NCBI GenBank assembly: GCA_964459305.1
Contig: CAYWNA010000029.1
Coordinates: forward strand, 1-64,000
DNA from: CAYWNA01 sp964459305
Lineage (GTDB): Bacteria > Planctomycetota > Planctomycetia > Pirellulales > Pirellulaceae
DNA: 64,000 bases
Reading direction: 5' to 3'
The notes under the pieces are model-generated. The model was not told the DNA's origin and ran no database searches. It saw only the letters and a list, made by a program, of their open reading frames with translations. Positions 34,775 through 43,667 of the stretch are shown here, piece by piece; the stretch's first letter is position 1, and each line of letters begins with the position of its first letter. Made by a program: the position numbers and the translations under genes.

Positions 34775-36175
34775 ATGAGTGAAGATAGTAGGCCGCAATT
34801 GAACCTCGGCACGCCGCCCGGAAAGCTGAAGAACCAAGCCACAGGCGGGGCGGGAAAGGCGATTTGGGTTCTAGTTCTGCTGCAGGTAGTCACCCTTGCT
34901 TGTCTGATCGTGGCGTTTTCTCGGCTACGCGAAGGTGCGTCACCTGCGGCAACAAAGGCGGGCGGCGAGGATTGGCGGGCCGTTGCGATGCAATTGGAGG
35001 ACAAAAGTCTTGCCGGACAAGCGGCACGCGCTTGGGAGAAGTGTCTGGATGCCTCGCCGTCAGCAGACGACCATGCCGAGATCCTGTACCGCATCGGCAA
35101 ACTGTACCTGCAGGCCGAGGAATATGGGCCGGCGGCCGCGGCCTTCGTTCGGTGTGAACAGGCCGCAGGCGATGACGAGGCACTCACACAGAAACTCGGC
35201 CCCCATCTGCTCACGTGCCTGCGCCGTCTGGGCCTGTACGGCGAAGTTGGCCGGGAATTGTCGCGACGAGTCGAAGCGGGCGCGGACGATCCCGGCCAAG
35301 GCAAGGTTCTCGCCACGCTGGCTGGCGAGGACGTGACAGAAGCCGACTTGGACCGGATGATCGAACAACGCGTCGATCAGATGCTGACCATGCAAGGCGG
35401 TGCCCGCGACGAGCAGACGCGACAGATGCTGCTGAAGCAATTCCAGAATCCGCAAATGCGTGATCGACTATTTCAGGAACTGCTCCAACGAGAACTGTTC
35501 ACTCGACGTGCACGCGAGTTGAAACTGGACCGCAATGAAGAGTTCGTCCATGCCCGGCATGTTATCGAGGAGGACATGCTGGCCAGACGTTTCCAGGATA
35601 GAGAACTGGCGAAGATTCAGCCAACCGATGTGGATCTTCAGGCATACTTTACGGTGCATGAAGACCAGTACGAGCACCCGGAAATGCTCCAAGCCGTGTT
35701 TGCCAAACTGAAAGACGGTGAGGATGCTGGGAAACTGCTGGACGGGATCAAGTCGGCAGAAGATCTCAAGAAGGTGGTTGCCGAGCGACGGTCTGGCGAC
35801 GCCGACGAGGGAGAAGAGACTGCTGGCGAGACGATCACGAAGGGCCGCGTTCATCCTCAACTTGGCAACACCGACGCCTTGTTCGACATGGACACAGGTA
35901 CATGGACGGATGAACCACACGAGAACGGCGACGACGATTACTTGGTGCTTGTCGAGAGCAAAACACCTGCCCGAACGTTGTCGTTCGAGGAAGTGCGACC
36001 TCGGGTCGAAGCGGAATACAGGGCCCGCAAGCAGCAGGAGTTGTCCCAGAAGCTGTTTCAAGACTTGATGGTCCGTTACGAGGTCAAGATGAACGCCGTT
36101 CAACCCTCGTCCAGTGAGGAAGACGGGAGCACCAGCGAAGAGACCAAGAAAGCCGACGAGCAAGAGACCCCGTAA
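34775..36175 (+). CDS. Membrane-anchored TPR protein with PpiC/SurA-like C-terminal region
   Basis: The protein has 466 residues. One membrane helix lies at ~28-48 (IWVLVLLQVVTLACLIVAF) after a cytoplasmic N-terminus. Residues ~65-165 contain two TPR-like helical pairs (AARAWEKCLDASPSADDHAEILYRIG and LYLQAEEYGPAAAAF). From ~170 it resembles SurA/PpiC chaperones: LAGEDVTEADLDRMIEQRV, then helical LLQRELFTRRARELKLDRNEE, and a parvulin-like portion with LQAVFAKLKDG and LPRTLSFEEVRP-type end (TPARTLSFEEVRPRVEAEY). The acidic C-terminal tail is disordered. It may fold or assemble the envelope parts of the Bat complex. Its TAA overlaps the ATG of the next gene by one base. Confidence 0.75.
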   Translation: MSEDSRPQLNLGTPPGKLKNQATGGAGKAIWVLVLLQVVTLACLIVAFSRLREGASPAATKAGGEDWRAVAMQLEDKSLAGQAARAWEKCLDASPSADDHAEILYRIGKLYLQAEEYGPAAAAFVRCEQAAGDDEALTQKLGPHLLTCLRRLGLYGEVGRELSRRVEAGADDPGQGKVLATLAGEDVTEADLDRMIEQRVDQMLTMQGGARDEQTRQMLLKQFQNPQMRDRLFQELLQRELFTRRARELKLDRNEEFVHARHVIEEDMLARRFQDRELAKIQPTDVDLQAYFTVHEDQYEHPEMLQAVFAKLKDGEDAGKLLDGIKSAEDLKKVVAERRSGDADEGEETAGETITKGRVHPQLGNTDALFDMDTGTWTDEPHENGDDDYLVLVESKTPARTLSFEEVRPRVEAEYRARKQQELSQKLFQDLMVRYEVKMNAVQPSSSEEDGSTSEETKKADEQETP

Positions 36176-37245
36176 TGTCAGTGGCCCACCAAGTCAAGTT
36201 CGTAGTACCGGCTTCAGCCGGCTTTCTCCGCTTAAAGGCGGGACTACGAACACGAAGAGACCATCTGCGACTTATCGTCCTGGCTTCGGCTGCATGTCTG
36301 ATCGTCTGCACCTTTGGCTGCACCGGCTCGGATGTCGGGGATACTGAAGAATCCGAAAAGAAGCAGGTCGCACGCACGGAAATCGAGCGTGGCCCTGTGC
36401 ACGTAATCGTGGAAGTCGAGCCGAATCCGGCGCGGCTGTCCGACGAGCCAAAACTGACGCTGACGATCGACTACGAACAGGGAGTCGAGGTGGACAAGCC
36501 ACCATTCGGCGAGGCGGTGGGCGATTCTCTGCAGATCCGCGACTATCACGAACCGTTACCTGAAGCCAAAGAGGGACGCGAAATCATCCGGCAGGTCTAC
36601 ACGCTGGAGCCGACTCGCACCGGTGAATTGCAGATCGACCCCATCGCCGTCACGTTTATCGTGGACGGCAAGAAGCACACCGTTGAGACCGAGGCACTCG
36701 CGATCGAGGTCACGTCGATGATCGGCGAGGAAGCGCCATCGCTGGACGATTTGCGGGGAATCGAAGGGCCTGTCGAACTGCCGGAACCGCGCGGCATGGC
36801 GATGTGGCTGGTCGCCATCGGCTGCGGTCTTGCCGTGGCAGTCGCGGCGTCGACATGGGTCCTTCTGCGACGGCGAAAGTACGAGCCTGAGAAACAGTTC
36901 ACGCCGCAGGAACTGGCATTCTTAGAGTTGCAGCGCATTGTGCAACAGGAACTCAGCGATCGCGATGTCAAGCTGTATTATGTCGAATTGACAGGCGTCG
37001 TCCGCCGGTATGTAGAACGTACGACGGGTGTGCACGCACCAGAGCAAACGACCGAGGAATTCTTGCGAGAAATCAGTTCCGCCGAGGTATTCTCGGGCGA
37101 CGAGCAGGATCGACTGAGGTCGTTCTTGGAATCGGCCGATCTGGTGAAATTCGCCGCGCACCAACCGGCGGCGCATGACATCGAGGAGAGCTTCCGACGG
37201 GCAAAGGTGTTCATCGGCTTAGAGGCCCAGGAGGCGGTAACGTGA
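36175..37245 (+). CDS. BatD-like lipoprotein/membrane protein of the Bat-type operon
   Basis: The protein has 356 residues; ATG 36175 overlaps the upstream stop (TAATG). The N-terminus holds an in-frame 54-base repeat (residues 9-26). Without it the sequence would read MSVAHQVK then RRDHLRLIVLASAACLIV with lipobox-like CTFGC, a normal lipoprotein signal. The beta-rich domain at 60-190 (VHVIVEVEPNPARLSDEPKLTLTI) matches the oxygen-tolerance BatD type. A membrane helix lies at ~204-222, and the C-terminal cytoplasmic part, LYYVELTGVVRRYVERTTGV with TTEEFLREI, resembles DUF4381-type domains. It sits between the TPR/PpiC-like and VWA genes. The BatA GTG overlaps its stop by four bases. Confidence 0.82.
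   Translation: MSVAHQVKFVVPASAGFLRLKAGLRTRRDHLRLIVLASAACLIVCTFGCTGSDVGDTEESEKKQVARTEIERGPVHVIVEVEPNPARLSDEPKLTLTIDYEQGVEVDKPPFGEAVGDSLQIRDYHEPLPEAKEGREIIRQVYTLEPTRTGELQIDPIAVTFIVDGKKHTVETEALAIEVTSMIGEEAPSLDDLRGIEGPVELPEPRGMAMWLVAIGCGLAVAVAASTWVLLRRRKYEPEKQFTPQELAFLELQRIVQQELSDRDVKLYYVELTGVVRRYVERTTGVHAPEQTTEEFLREISSAEVFSGDEQDRLRSFLESADLVKFAAHQPAAHDIEESFRRAKVFIGLEAQEAVT
36198..36251. repeat. Palindromic repeat R4, inserted in frame in the BatD-like gene
   Basis: The arms GTTCGTAGTACCGGCTT and its partner CTTTAAAGGCGG-like end GGACTACGAAC form an imperfect palindrome of exactly 54 bases (18 codons). It encodes FVVPASAGFLRLKAGLRT inside the signal sequence. Confidence 0.8.
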
Positions 37246-38318
37246 ACATCGGTGCATTTCGCCTTCAGGATCCGCTGTGGCTGCTGTTATGGCTGCCGCT
37301 ATTGGCGATCGGAGTTTTCGCGATCTGGCGCGGGCGCCAGACGGCTGTGCTGTACTCCAGCGTGCAACTCCTGAAGGAACTTCCGGTCACCTTGATGCAA
37401 CGGATCAAACGTCTGTTGCCCTGGGTGCGGCTGTTCGGCTTGGCACTCATCGTACTCGCGCTGGCCCGTCCCCAACGCGGATTGCGCGAGTTCCGGGTGA
37501 GCACCGAAGGCATCGCGATTCAGATGTGCATTGACCGGTCCGGTTCGATGCAGGCCATGGATTTCGAAATCGACCGCGAACGCGTGAACCGGCTACAGGC
37601 TGTCAAGAGAGTCTTCCGCGATTTTGTCGACGGAGGCGGGCATTTGCCCGGTAGGCCCAACGATTTGATCGGTCTGATTTCGTTTGGTGGTTTTGCCGAA
37701 GGAAAATCGCCACTGACGCTGGACCACGGCGCATTGCTGGAAGTGCTTAAATCCGTCGAAATCCCCAAACCGATCGAGGCTCTGCAACGCGATCCCAGGT
37801 ACCGGCAGATTCTGGAAGAAGAAATGGCCACGGCAATCGGCGACTCGGTGGCACTGGCCGTCGACCGCCTGAAGGATGCCAAGGCCAAGAGCAAGGTAAT
37901 CATCCTTCTGTCCGACGGCGAAAACACGGCAGGAATCGTATCGCCAGAGGAAGCCGCGAAGGCTGCGAAGAGCTACGGCATCAAGATCTACGCGATTGGA
38001 GTGGGCTCCACAGGGCGAGCGCCGTTTCCGGTCAAGGACTTCTACGGCCGAACTGTTCTGCAGTCGCAACGCGTCCGTCTGGACGAAGAGACGCTGAACA
38101 TGCTCGCTAAAACAACCGACGGCGAGTACTTCAATGCAAAGAACACACAGGCTTTGGAGCAGGTCTACAGCGAAATCGACGGACTAGAGAAGACTGTCTC
38201 GAAAGGGCGGCTGTACACCGAGTACATTGAACTGTACCAATGGTTCATGTTGCCGGGCTTGGCCCTGGTGATGCTAGAAATCGCCCTTTCATCCACGCGA
38301 TTCCGGTCGCTGCCCTAG
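37242..38318 (+). CDS. BatA-like von Willebrand factor type A membrane protein
   Basis: The protein has 358 residues from GTG 37242. Membrane helices lie at ~10-29 and ~58-75, with ALARPQRG just before the VWA domain, and again at ~330-350 (FMLPGLALVMLEIAL), which is the BatA/BatB topology. The metal-ion-dependent adhesion site is MCIDRSGSMQAMDF with DxSxS; LIGLISFGGFA and IILLSDGENTAGIVSPEEAAKAA supply the Thr/Asp ligands. It should be the metal-binding partner acted on by MoxR. No second BatB gene follows; galT starts 17 bases on. Confidence 0.9.
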   Translation: MNIGAFRLQDPLWLLLWLPLLAIGVFAIWRGRQTAVLYSSVQLLKELPVTLMQRIKRLLPWVRLFGLALIVLALARPQRGLREFRVSTEGIAIQMCIDRSGSMQAMDFEIDRERVNRLQAVKRVFRDFVDGGGHLPGRPNDLIGLISFGGFAEGKSPLTLDHGALLEVLKSVEIPKPIEALQRDPRYRQILEEEMATAIGDSVALAVDRLKDAKAKSKVIILLSDGENTAGIVSPEEAAKAAKSYGIKIYAIGVGSTGRAPFPVKDFYGRTVLQSQRVRLDEETLNMLAKTTDGEYFNAKNTQALEQVYSEIDGLEKTVSKGRLYTEYIELYQWFMLPGLALVMLEIALSSTRFRSLP

Positions 38319-38335
38319 AACATGCCCATCATTTC

Positions 38336-39331
38336 ATGTCCGAGTTCCGCAGAGATCTTCTGTCCGACCATTGGGTGATCATCGCACCCAACCGCGCGAG
38401 CCGTCCCGAACAGTTTGCAGCAGATTCGCCGCTACATACCCCCCAGCGATGCCCTTTCTGCAGAGGCCATGAACAGGACACGCCGCCAGCTGTGGCCAGT
38501 GTCGCCGAGACAGTGTCGCCAGCGGAAAACGAGTGGCAGGTGCGCGTAGTACCCAACAAGTATCCGGCTGTCGTGGACGCAGACATGCCGACAAGGCCGA
38601 CGGACGGCTTCTACGAAACACAACGCGGCATTGGTGTTCACGAAGTCATCATCGAATCGCCGGAACACATCGTCAGCATCAGCGAGTTAGACGAGCGCCG
38701 GGCGGCATTGGTATTCCGCACCTATGGAGAACGTCTCAAAGAACTGGGAGAGCATCCACGTTTGGCCTACGGTCAGATCTTCAAGAATTCGGGCGCTGCA
38801 GCTGGTGCTTCGTTGGAGCATTCACACAGCCAATTGATTGCTACGGCCGTTGTGCCGACCCAGATTCAACGTGAAATGTCCAAGTCAATGGCTTACCACC
38901 TGCAGCACGGACGCTGTGTCTTCTGTGCGATGCTGGCGCGGGAGTTGGATCAGGGAGCCAGAATCGTAGCCGAGTCTCCGCATTTTGTCGCCTTTTGTCC
39001 CTTCGCGAGCCAGTTTCCATACGAAATCTGGATTATGCCGCGCGAGCATGGTTGTCGTTTTGAAGACACGGAACCTGGGAACCTGGCGGAGTTTTCGTCG
39101 CTGGTTCGGGATGTGATCCTTCGTATCGAAGCCGCGTTACAGAGCCCCGCGTTTAACTATCTGATTCACACTGCGCCGTTTCACACGTCATCATTGGCAT
39201 ATTTTCACTGGCATTTGGAATTTTCGCCGCGACTGACAAAAACAGCGGGATTTGAATGGGGAGCCGGCGATTATATAAATGTCATTTCGCCGGAAGATGC
39301 AGCTTGCACGCTTCGCGCTGCCGGTGAGTAG
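38336..39331 (+). CDS. galT: Galactose-1-phosphate uridylyltransferase
   Basis: The protein has 331 residues; ATG 38336 starts MSEFRRDLLSDHWVIIAP, matching the family N-terminus. The first zinc pair CPFCRGHE is at ~40-47. The VRVVPNKYPAV segment and GVHEVIIESPEH follow. The HIT-like active site is LEHSHSQLIATAVVP, where the nucleophilic His lies in HxHxQ. The second CVFCAML is a further possible zinc site. The enzyme moves UMP between glucose-1-P and galactose-1-P. It lies 17 bases after the batA-like gene but is functionally closer to the following GH57 gene. Confidence 0.93.
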   Translation: MSEFRRDLLSDHWVIIAPNRASRPEQFAADSPLHTPQRCPFCRGHEQDTPPAVASVAETVSPAENEWQVRVVPNKYPAVVDADMPTRPTDGFYETQRGIGVHEVIIESPEHIVSISELDERRAALVFRTYGERLKELGEHPRLAYGQIFKNSGAAAGASLEHSHSQLIATAVVPTQIQREMSKSMAYHLQHGRCVFCAMLARELDQGARIVAESPHFVAFCPFASQFPYEIWIMPREHGCRFEDTEPGNLAEFSSLVRDVILRIEAALQSPAFNYLIHTAPFHTSSLAYFHWHLEFSPRLTKTAGFEWGAGDYINVISPEDAACTLRAAGE

Positions 39332-39531
39332 TGGGTAAGGTGAGCGGCCAGAACAAGTGCATCGAATTCGGAATGTAGGATTGCCAATCCGTCCAGGAAC
39401 ATATGGCATTCCGTCCTTAGGGTACTCTATTTCTGTCCGTTTGCGTAAGATTTGCCGAACACGAGTGCCGCGCGGGCGGGTCTCTGCCGGACATTCCATC
39501 GAAATCTACACGAGGATAGACACGACGCTCC

Positions 39532-41703
39532 ATGAGCACAGCCATACGCTTTTGCCTGGTGCTACACAATCACCAGCCCATTGGGAACTTTGGTGAGGTC
39601 TTTGAGCAGGCCTATCGGGATAGCTATAAGCCGTTTCTGGACGTTCTCGAAGGGTACGACAATCTTCGTATCTCGCTCCATACGAGCGGCCCTTTGATGG
39701 AATGGCTGGACGAGCACCATCCAGACTACCTGGATCGTTTGGCGGATCTCGTGACGGCCGGACGTGTCGAAATCATTGGCGGCGCGTTCTATGAGCCCAT
39801 CCTGACCATGATTCCCTCGCGAGACCGAGTAGGACAGATCAAGTCTTACACAGAATGGTTGGAAAACCGCTTGGGCGCGGACGTGCGGGGGATGTGGGTG
39901 CCGGAGCGAGTCTGGGAGCAGACGCTGGCGGGCGACATGAACGATGCGGGCGTTCAGTACACGGTTTTGGACGATTTTCACTTCCGCAACGCCGGACTCA
40001 CGAGCGATCAGCTTCGCGGCTACTACGTGACCGAAGACGACGGTCGCATGCTCAGCATTTTTCCCGGTAGCGAGCGTCTGCGGTACTTGATACCGTTCCG
40101 TGATCCCGAGGAGACGATCGACTATTTGCGCTCGGTCGGCGAGCAGCATCCGAACGCAGTCGCGGTGTTCGGTGACGACGGCGAGAAATTCGGCACTTGG
40201 CCGGAGACCCATCATCACTGCTACCACGACCGATGGCTGCAGCGGTTCTTCGACGTACTTGCCCAGAATCACGAATGGCTGAAATCCACGACGTTGCGCG
40301 AGGCCATCGACAATGTGCCGCCCGTCGGCAAGATCTACCTGCCCGACGGCAGCTACCGAGAAATGACTGAGTGGGCATTGCCCGTCACCCAACAATTGGC
40401 CTACGAGGGCATCGTGCACGATTTGGAGCACGACGACCGTTGGCCCAGAATCCAACCCTTCGTACGCGGCGGCTTCTGGCGGAATTTTCGAGTGAAATAC
40501 CCCGAAGCCAATGAAATGTACAGCCGCATGATGATGGTCAGCCGCCGTATCGAGCAGGCGGAGCGCAGAGGAGTCGAGGGTGATGATATCTACTGGGCCC
40601 AGCGTGAGTTGTATCGCGGCCAGTGCAATTGCAGCTACTGGCACGGTGCGTTTGGCGGCATCTATTTGCCGCATCTGCGAAACGCGGTGTTCAATCATCT
40701 GATCGCCGCCGACAACCTTTTGGACAAGGCGATCGGGAAGACGGACCCGTACGTCGAAGCCGCGGCGGACGACTACAATTTCGATGGTTGGCAGGAGGTC
40801 CGGCTGGCCAACGACCGGTTGATTGCCATGCTGGCGCCTGCGGTCGGCGGACAGATGTACGAACTGGATGTGAGGGCGATTTGCCACAACCTGCTGGCAA
40901 CACTTACGCGGCGTCCCGAAGCGTATCATCGCAAAGTGCTGGCCGGGCCCTCCGAAGATGGCGACCAGTGCGCGAGCATTCACGATCGCGTGGTCTTCAA
41001 GCAAGAAGGACTCGATCAGCAGTTGCAGTACGACAAACACCCGCGAAAGAGCTTGATCGACCACTTCTACGACAACGACGCCACGCTCGAGGCGGTTCGT
41101 CGCGGAGAAGCGATGGAGCGGGGCGATTTCGCCGGCGGCCTGTATGAGGCTCGGTTGCGGCACAACCCGGGTCGGATTCAATCTCAACTCACCAAACATG
41201 GAAACGCTTGGGGGATTCCGCTGAAGATCACCAAAGGCGTGACTGCCGAGGCGGGTAGTTCGACGCTGGAGATTGCGTATCTGATCGATGGAATTCCGCA
41301 AGACGCCGAGTTACATTTCGCTGTGGAATTCAATTTCTCTGGACTGCCGTCCGGCGCAGACGATCGTTACTTCTACGGTGCCGAACGCGAACAACTCGGG
41401 CATCTGGGCACCACGCTGGGCCTGAAGGGCGTCCATGGCGTGGGACTGGTCGACGAATGGCTCGGCATCGATGTTCATCTCTCGGCCAATCGTTCCACCG
41501 ATATCTGGACGTTTCCCGTCGAGACGGTCAGTCAATCCGAGGGCGGCGTCGAGCTAGTCCAGCAGTCGGTAACGGTCCAACCGCACTGGCTGATTCGCGG
41601 TGATGCCAACGGCCGGTGGATCGTGACCATCGAGTTGAGCCTGGACACCAGTACGGCCGAAAGCCGGCGGGAATTGGTCGAACACGCTGCAATGCCGTCG
41701 TAG
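39532..41703 (+). CDS. Glycoside hydrolase family 57 (4-alpha-glucanotransferase/alpha-amylase type)
   Basis: The protein has 723 residues. GH57 conserved regions: VLHNHQPIGNF (region 1), GGAFYEPILTMIPSRDRVGQI (region 2), MWVPERVWEQ with nucleophile Glu125 (region 3), VFGDDGEKFGTWPETHHHCY with acid/base Asp215 or Asp216 (region 4). These positions match E123 and D214 of the Thermococcus litoralis 4-alpha-glucanotransferase. The C-terminal half (from ~410) corresponds to the DUF1925/DUF1926 beta domains. It should remodel or hydrolyse alpha-1,4-glucans such as glycogen in the cytoplasm. It follows galT by 200 bases; no other gene is in the gap. Confidence 0.94.
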   Translation: MSTAIRFCLVLHNHQPIGNFGEVFEQAYRDSYKPFLDVLEGYDNLRISLHTSGPLMEWLDEHHPDYLDRLADLVTAGRVEIIGGAFYEPILTMIPSRDRVGQIKSYTEWLENRLGADVRGMWVPERVWEQTLAGDMNDAGVQYTVLDDFHFRNAGLTSDQLRGYYVTEDDGRMLSIFPGSERLRYLIPFRDPEETIDYLRSVGEQHPNAVAVFGDDGEKFGTWPETHHHCYHDRWLQRFFDVLAQNHEWLKSTTLREAIDNVPPVGKIYLPDGSYREMTEWALPVTQQLAYEGIVHDLEHDDRWPRIQPFVRGGFWRNFRVKYPEANEMYSRMMMVSRRIEQAERRGVEGDDIYWAQRELYRGQCNCSYWHGAFGGIYLPHLRNAVFNHLIAADNLLDKAIGKTDPYVEAAADDYNFDGWQEVRLANDRLIAMLAPAVGGQMYELDVRAICHNLLATLTRRPEAYHRKVLAGPSEDGDQCASIHDRVVFKQEGLDQQLQYDKHPRKSLIDHFYDNDATLEAVRRGEAMERGDFAGGLYEARLRHNPGRIQSQLTKHGNAWGIPLKITKGVTAEAGSSTLEIAYLIDGIPQDAELHFAVEFNFSGLPSGADDRYFYGAEREQLGHLGTTLGLKGVHGVGLVDEWLGIDVHLSANRSTDIWTFPVETVSQSEGGVELVQQSVTVQPHWLIRGDANGRWIVTIELSLDTSTAESRRELVEHAAMPS

Positions 41704-41850
41704 GAGACGATTTCGACCGATCTATCGTCTTCCATCAGTGCAGATCGCCTCGTTCTGTGTTGACGTCGGCAGGTCATCGCGGTGTAATGAAACTGATGAT
41801 GCGATTCGCATGATTGTGCAGCGCTTGAACGAGGCCCAGAGCAGCGAGTT

Positions 41851-42465
41851 ATGACCACCTTGATCACCGATCGCGATTTGGAGCAACGCCTGCAGGCAGA
41901 GCGTCGCGCGTTGGGCGCCGACCGCTATGATGAGGTTTGGGAAGGAACGTACATGATGGCTCCCAGGCCGAATGACGAGCATCAGCAGCTCGTCAACCGA
42001 TTTGCCGCGATCTTTCAAGACGTTATTGATTGACCAGGGCTCGGGCATGTGCGCCCCGGCGTGAATATCAGCGACCGGATCGACGACTGGCAGGGCAACT
42101 ACCGCGTCCCCGATGTGGCAGTCTTCTTGAATGGCGGCCATGCTGTCAATCGCGGTGCTTTCTGGTATGGCGGACCGGATTTCGCGGTAGAAGTGATCAG
42201 CCCCGACGATCGGACCCGAGAAAAGTTGCCCTTCTACGAAAAGGTGCGGGTGCGGGAAGTGCTGCTTGTGAATCGTCAGCCCTGGCGTCTGGAACTCTTT
42301 GGGTGTCAGGACGACGAGCTCGTGGGCGGGGGACAGTCGACGGTCGAAAACGGAGCGACGATCGTCAGCAACGTCTTGCCATTTTCGTTTCGTCTCGTGT
42401 CCGGTGAAGACCGCCCGCAAATCGAAGTGATCCACACGGAAAGCAACACTAGATGGCTGGCGTAG
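41851..42465 (+). pseudogene. Uma2-family (DUF820) endonuclease gene with one in-frame TGA
   Basis: The frame from ATG 41851 encodes 60 residues (MTTLITDRDLEQRL to FAAIFQDVID), stops at TGA 42031, and then continues in the same frame with PGLGHVRPGVNISDR to 42465. Joined, it would be a normal ~204-residue Uma2 protein of the PD-(D/E)xK nuclease fold: YRVPDVAVFLNGG supplies the first Asp, FAVEVISPDDRTREKLPFYE the Glu and Lys. A Trp (TGG) or similar codon is expected at the stop. All catalytic residues lie after the stop. It could be a recent nonsense mutant, a read-through gene or a sequencing error. Confidence 0.8.
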
Positions 42466-42496
42466 ATTCCGCGCGGTCGAGCGAGTCGCCAACAGT

Positions 42497-43195
42497 TCAT
42501 CGGGAGCCCAAACCGAACCAGTCCACGTGGGCGTCAAAGTCGTCTTCACTCCACCCGAGGTGAACCAGGATGGGCGGCACGCAGCGGGTTTCGAGTTCGG
42601 ATCGGTTGGTGCCGATGCTGGGATCGTCAACGGTGGGTTCCCGCATGTCGTTCAGCGCCACGCCCGCTACGTCGATCCCTTCGCGGAATGTGGCGGCGGT
42701 GATCAGTGTTTGGAGCGTTTGATTGATCACCCCCAGGACGTTCGGTGATACGACGATCAGCGGAAATCCGAACTCGTAGGCCAGATCGGCAACGTAGTCG
42801 TCGTTGCTGACGGGCGACATCAAGCCGCCGACGCCTTCGACCAGCACGATATCCGACCGATTCTGCCAGAAATCGAGCCCCGACCGAAGCAGGCCGGCAT
42901 CGACCCGTTTTCCCTCCTGTCGAGCAGCCATAGGCGGCGCCAACGGGGCTTCGAATCGCTGAGGGCAAACGGCTGACAGTTCGCCGGGTTCTCCCGCCGC
43001 CTTCCACAGAGTCAAAGCGTCATCAGATACGAGCTCACCGCCCTGACGACGACACCCGCTGGCAGCGGGTTTGTACACACCGACGCGGTGACCGTTCGCA
43101 ACGAGGGACGCGGCGATCCGTGCGGCTACGTACGTCTTTCCGACTTCCGTGTCCGTACCGGTGATGAATAGACCTGATGTCGGTCGCGTAGCCAT
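42497..43195 (-). CDS. bioD: Dethiobiotin synthetase
   Basis: The protein has 232 residues. The P-loop is FITGTDTEVGKTYVAARIA (Walker A, residues ~10-28) and VYKPAASGCR supplies the substrate Lys region; DIVLVEGVGGLMSPV is the conserved biotin-ring loop, and LIVVSPNVLGVINQTLQTL follows. It closes the ureido ring of dethiobiotin from 7,8-diaminopelargonate, CO2 and ATP. It lies nine bases after a small unknown gene on the minus strand, and the nadC and aminotransferase genes are further upstream. No other biotin gene is visible. Confidence 0.93.
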   Translation of the reverse strand: MATRPTSGLFITGTDTEVGKTYVAARIAASLVANGHRVGVYKPAASGCRRQGGELVSDDALTLWKAAGEPGELSAVCPQRFEAPLAPPMAARQEGKRVDAGLLRSGLDFWQNRSDIVLVEGVGGLMSPVSNDDYVADLAYEFGFPLIVVSPNVLGVINQTLQTLITAATFREGIDVAGVALNDMREPTVDDPSIGTNRSELETRCVPPILVHLGWSEDDFDAHVDWFGLGSR

Positions 43196-43204
43196 GTGGC
43201 TACT

Positions 43205-43540
43205 TTATACCGACAACGCTTCCTCGCCAATGTACATCTGAAGAATTTGGCTTTGCACTTTGATGGCGCGGATCAATATCCAGATTTGGTCGGCCGTGAA
43301 CTTCTTTGGATCCGATTGTGCCAAGTTTTCCAGTTCCTCCGTCATCGCCGCGTGCTGATCGGCGGTGGCTTGCATTCGCAGGTGGATATCCCGCCAAGCC
43401 TCGGCAAGCACATCGTCGTCGTCCAGTAACTCGACGTCATCGGCCGTGTTTGTCAGCAACAAACACAAGCGGGCGACATCCCGTGCACCAGCCTGGGGCT
43501 GAAGAGATTCAATGCGGCTAGCAAGGTCGTGACAGTTCAT
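43205..43540 (-). CDS. Small conserved-looking helical protein of unknown function
   Basis: The protein has 111 residues (MNCHDLASRIESLQPQ). It is all helical and acidic, with a VELLDDDDVLAEAW stretch and no membrane segment, metal motif or known domain. It ends nine bases before bioD, so the two are probably co-transcribed, but nothing in the sequence ties it to biotin. I do not recognise it. Confidence 0.65.
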   Translation of the reverse strand: MNCHDLASRIESLQPQAGARDVARLCLLLTNTADDVELLDDDDVLAEAWRDIHLRMQATADQHAAMTEELENLAQSDPKKFTADQIWILIRAIKVQSQILQMYIGEEALSV

Positions 43541-43667
43541 GGTGTTGGCTGCATCAATTGTGACTGATGTGACGCGTCAAGAGTGGCGACTGGGATCCCG
43601 CACTGGACGGTGTCTACAGAAACAATAGGTCACAATTGAGAAAGGCTTAGGATTTCTGACCGTCGAA

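Noticed and set aside
39562..41301. 579-codon open frame on the minus strand
   Set aside because: It is fully antisense to the GH57 gene, whose catalytic motifs are unmistakable. Long antisense frames are common at this codon usage.
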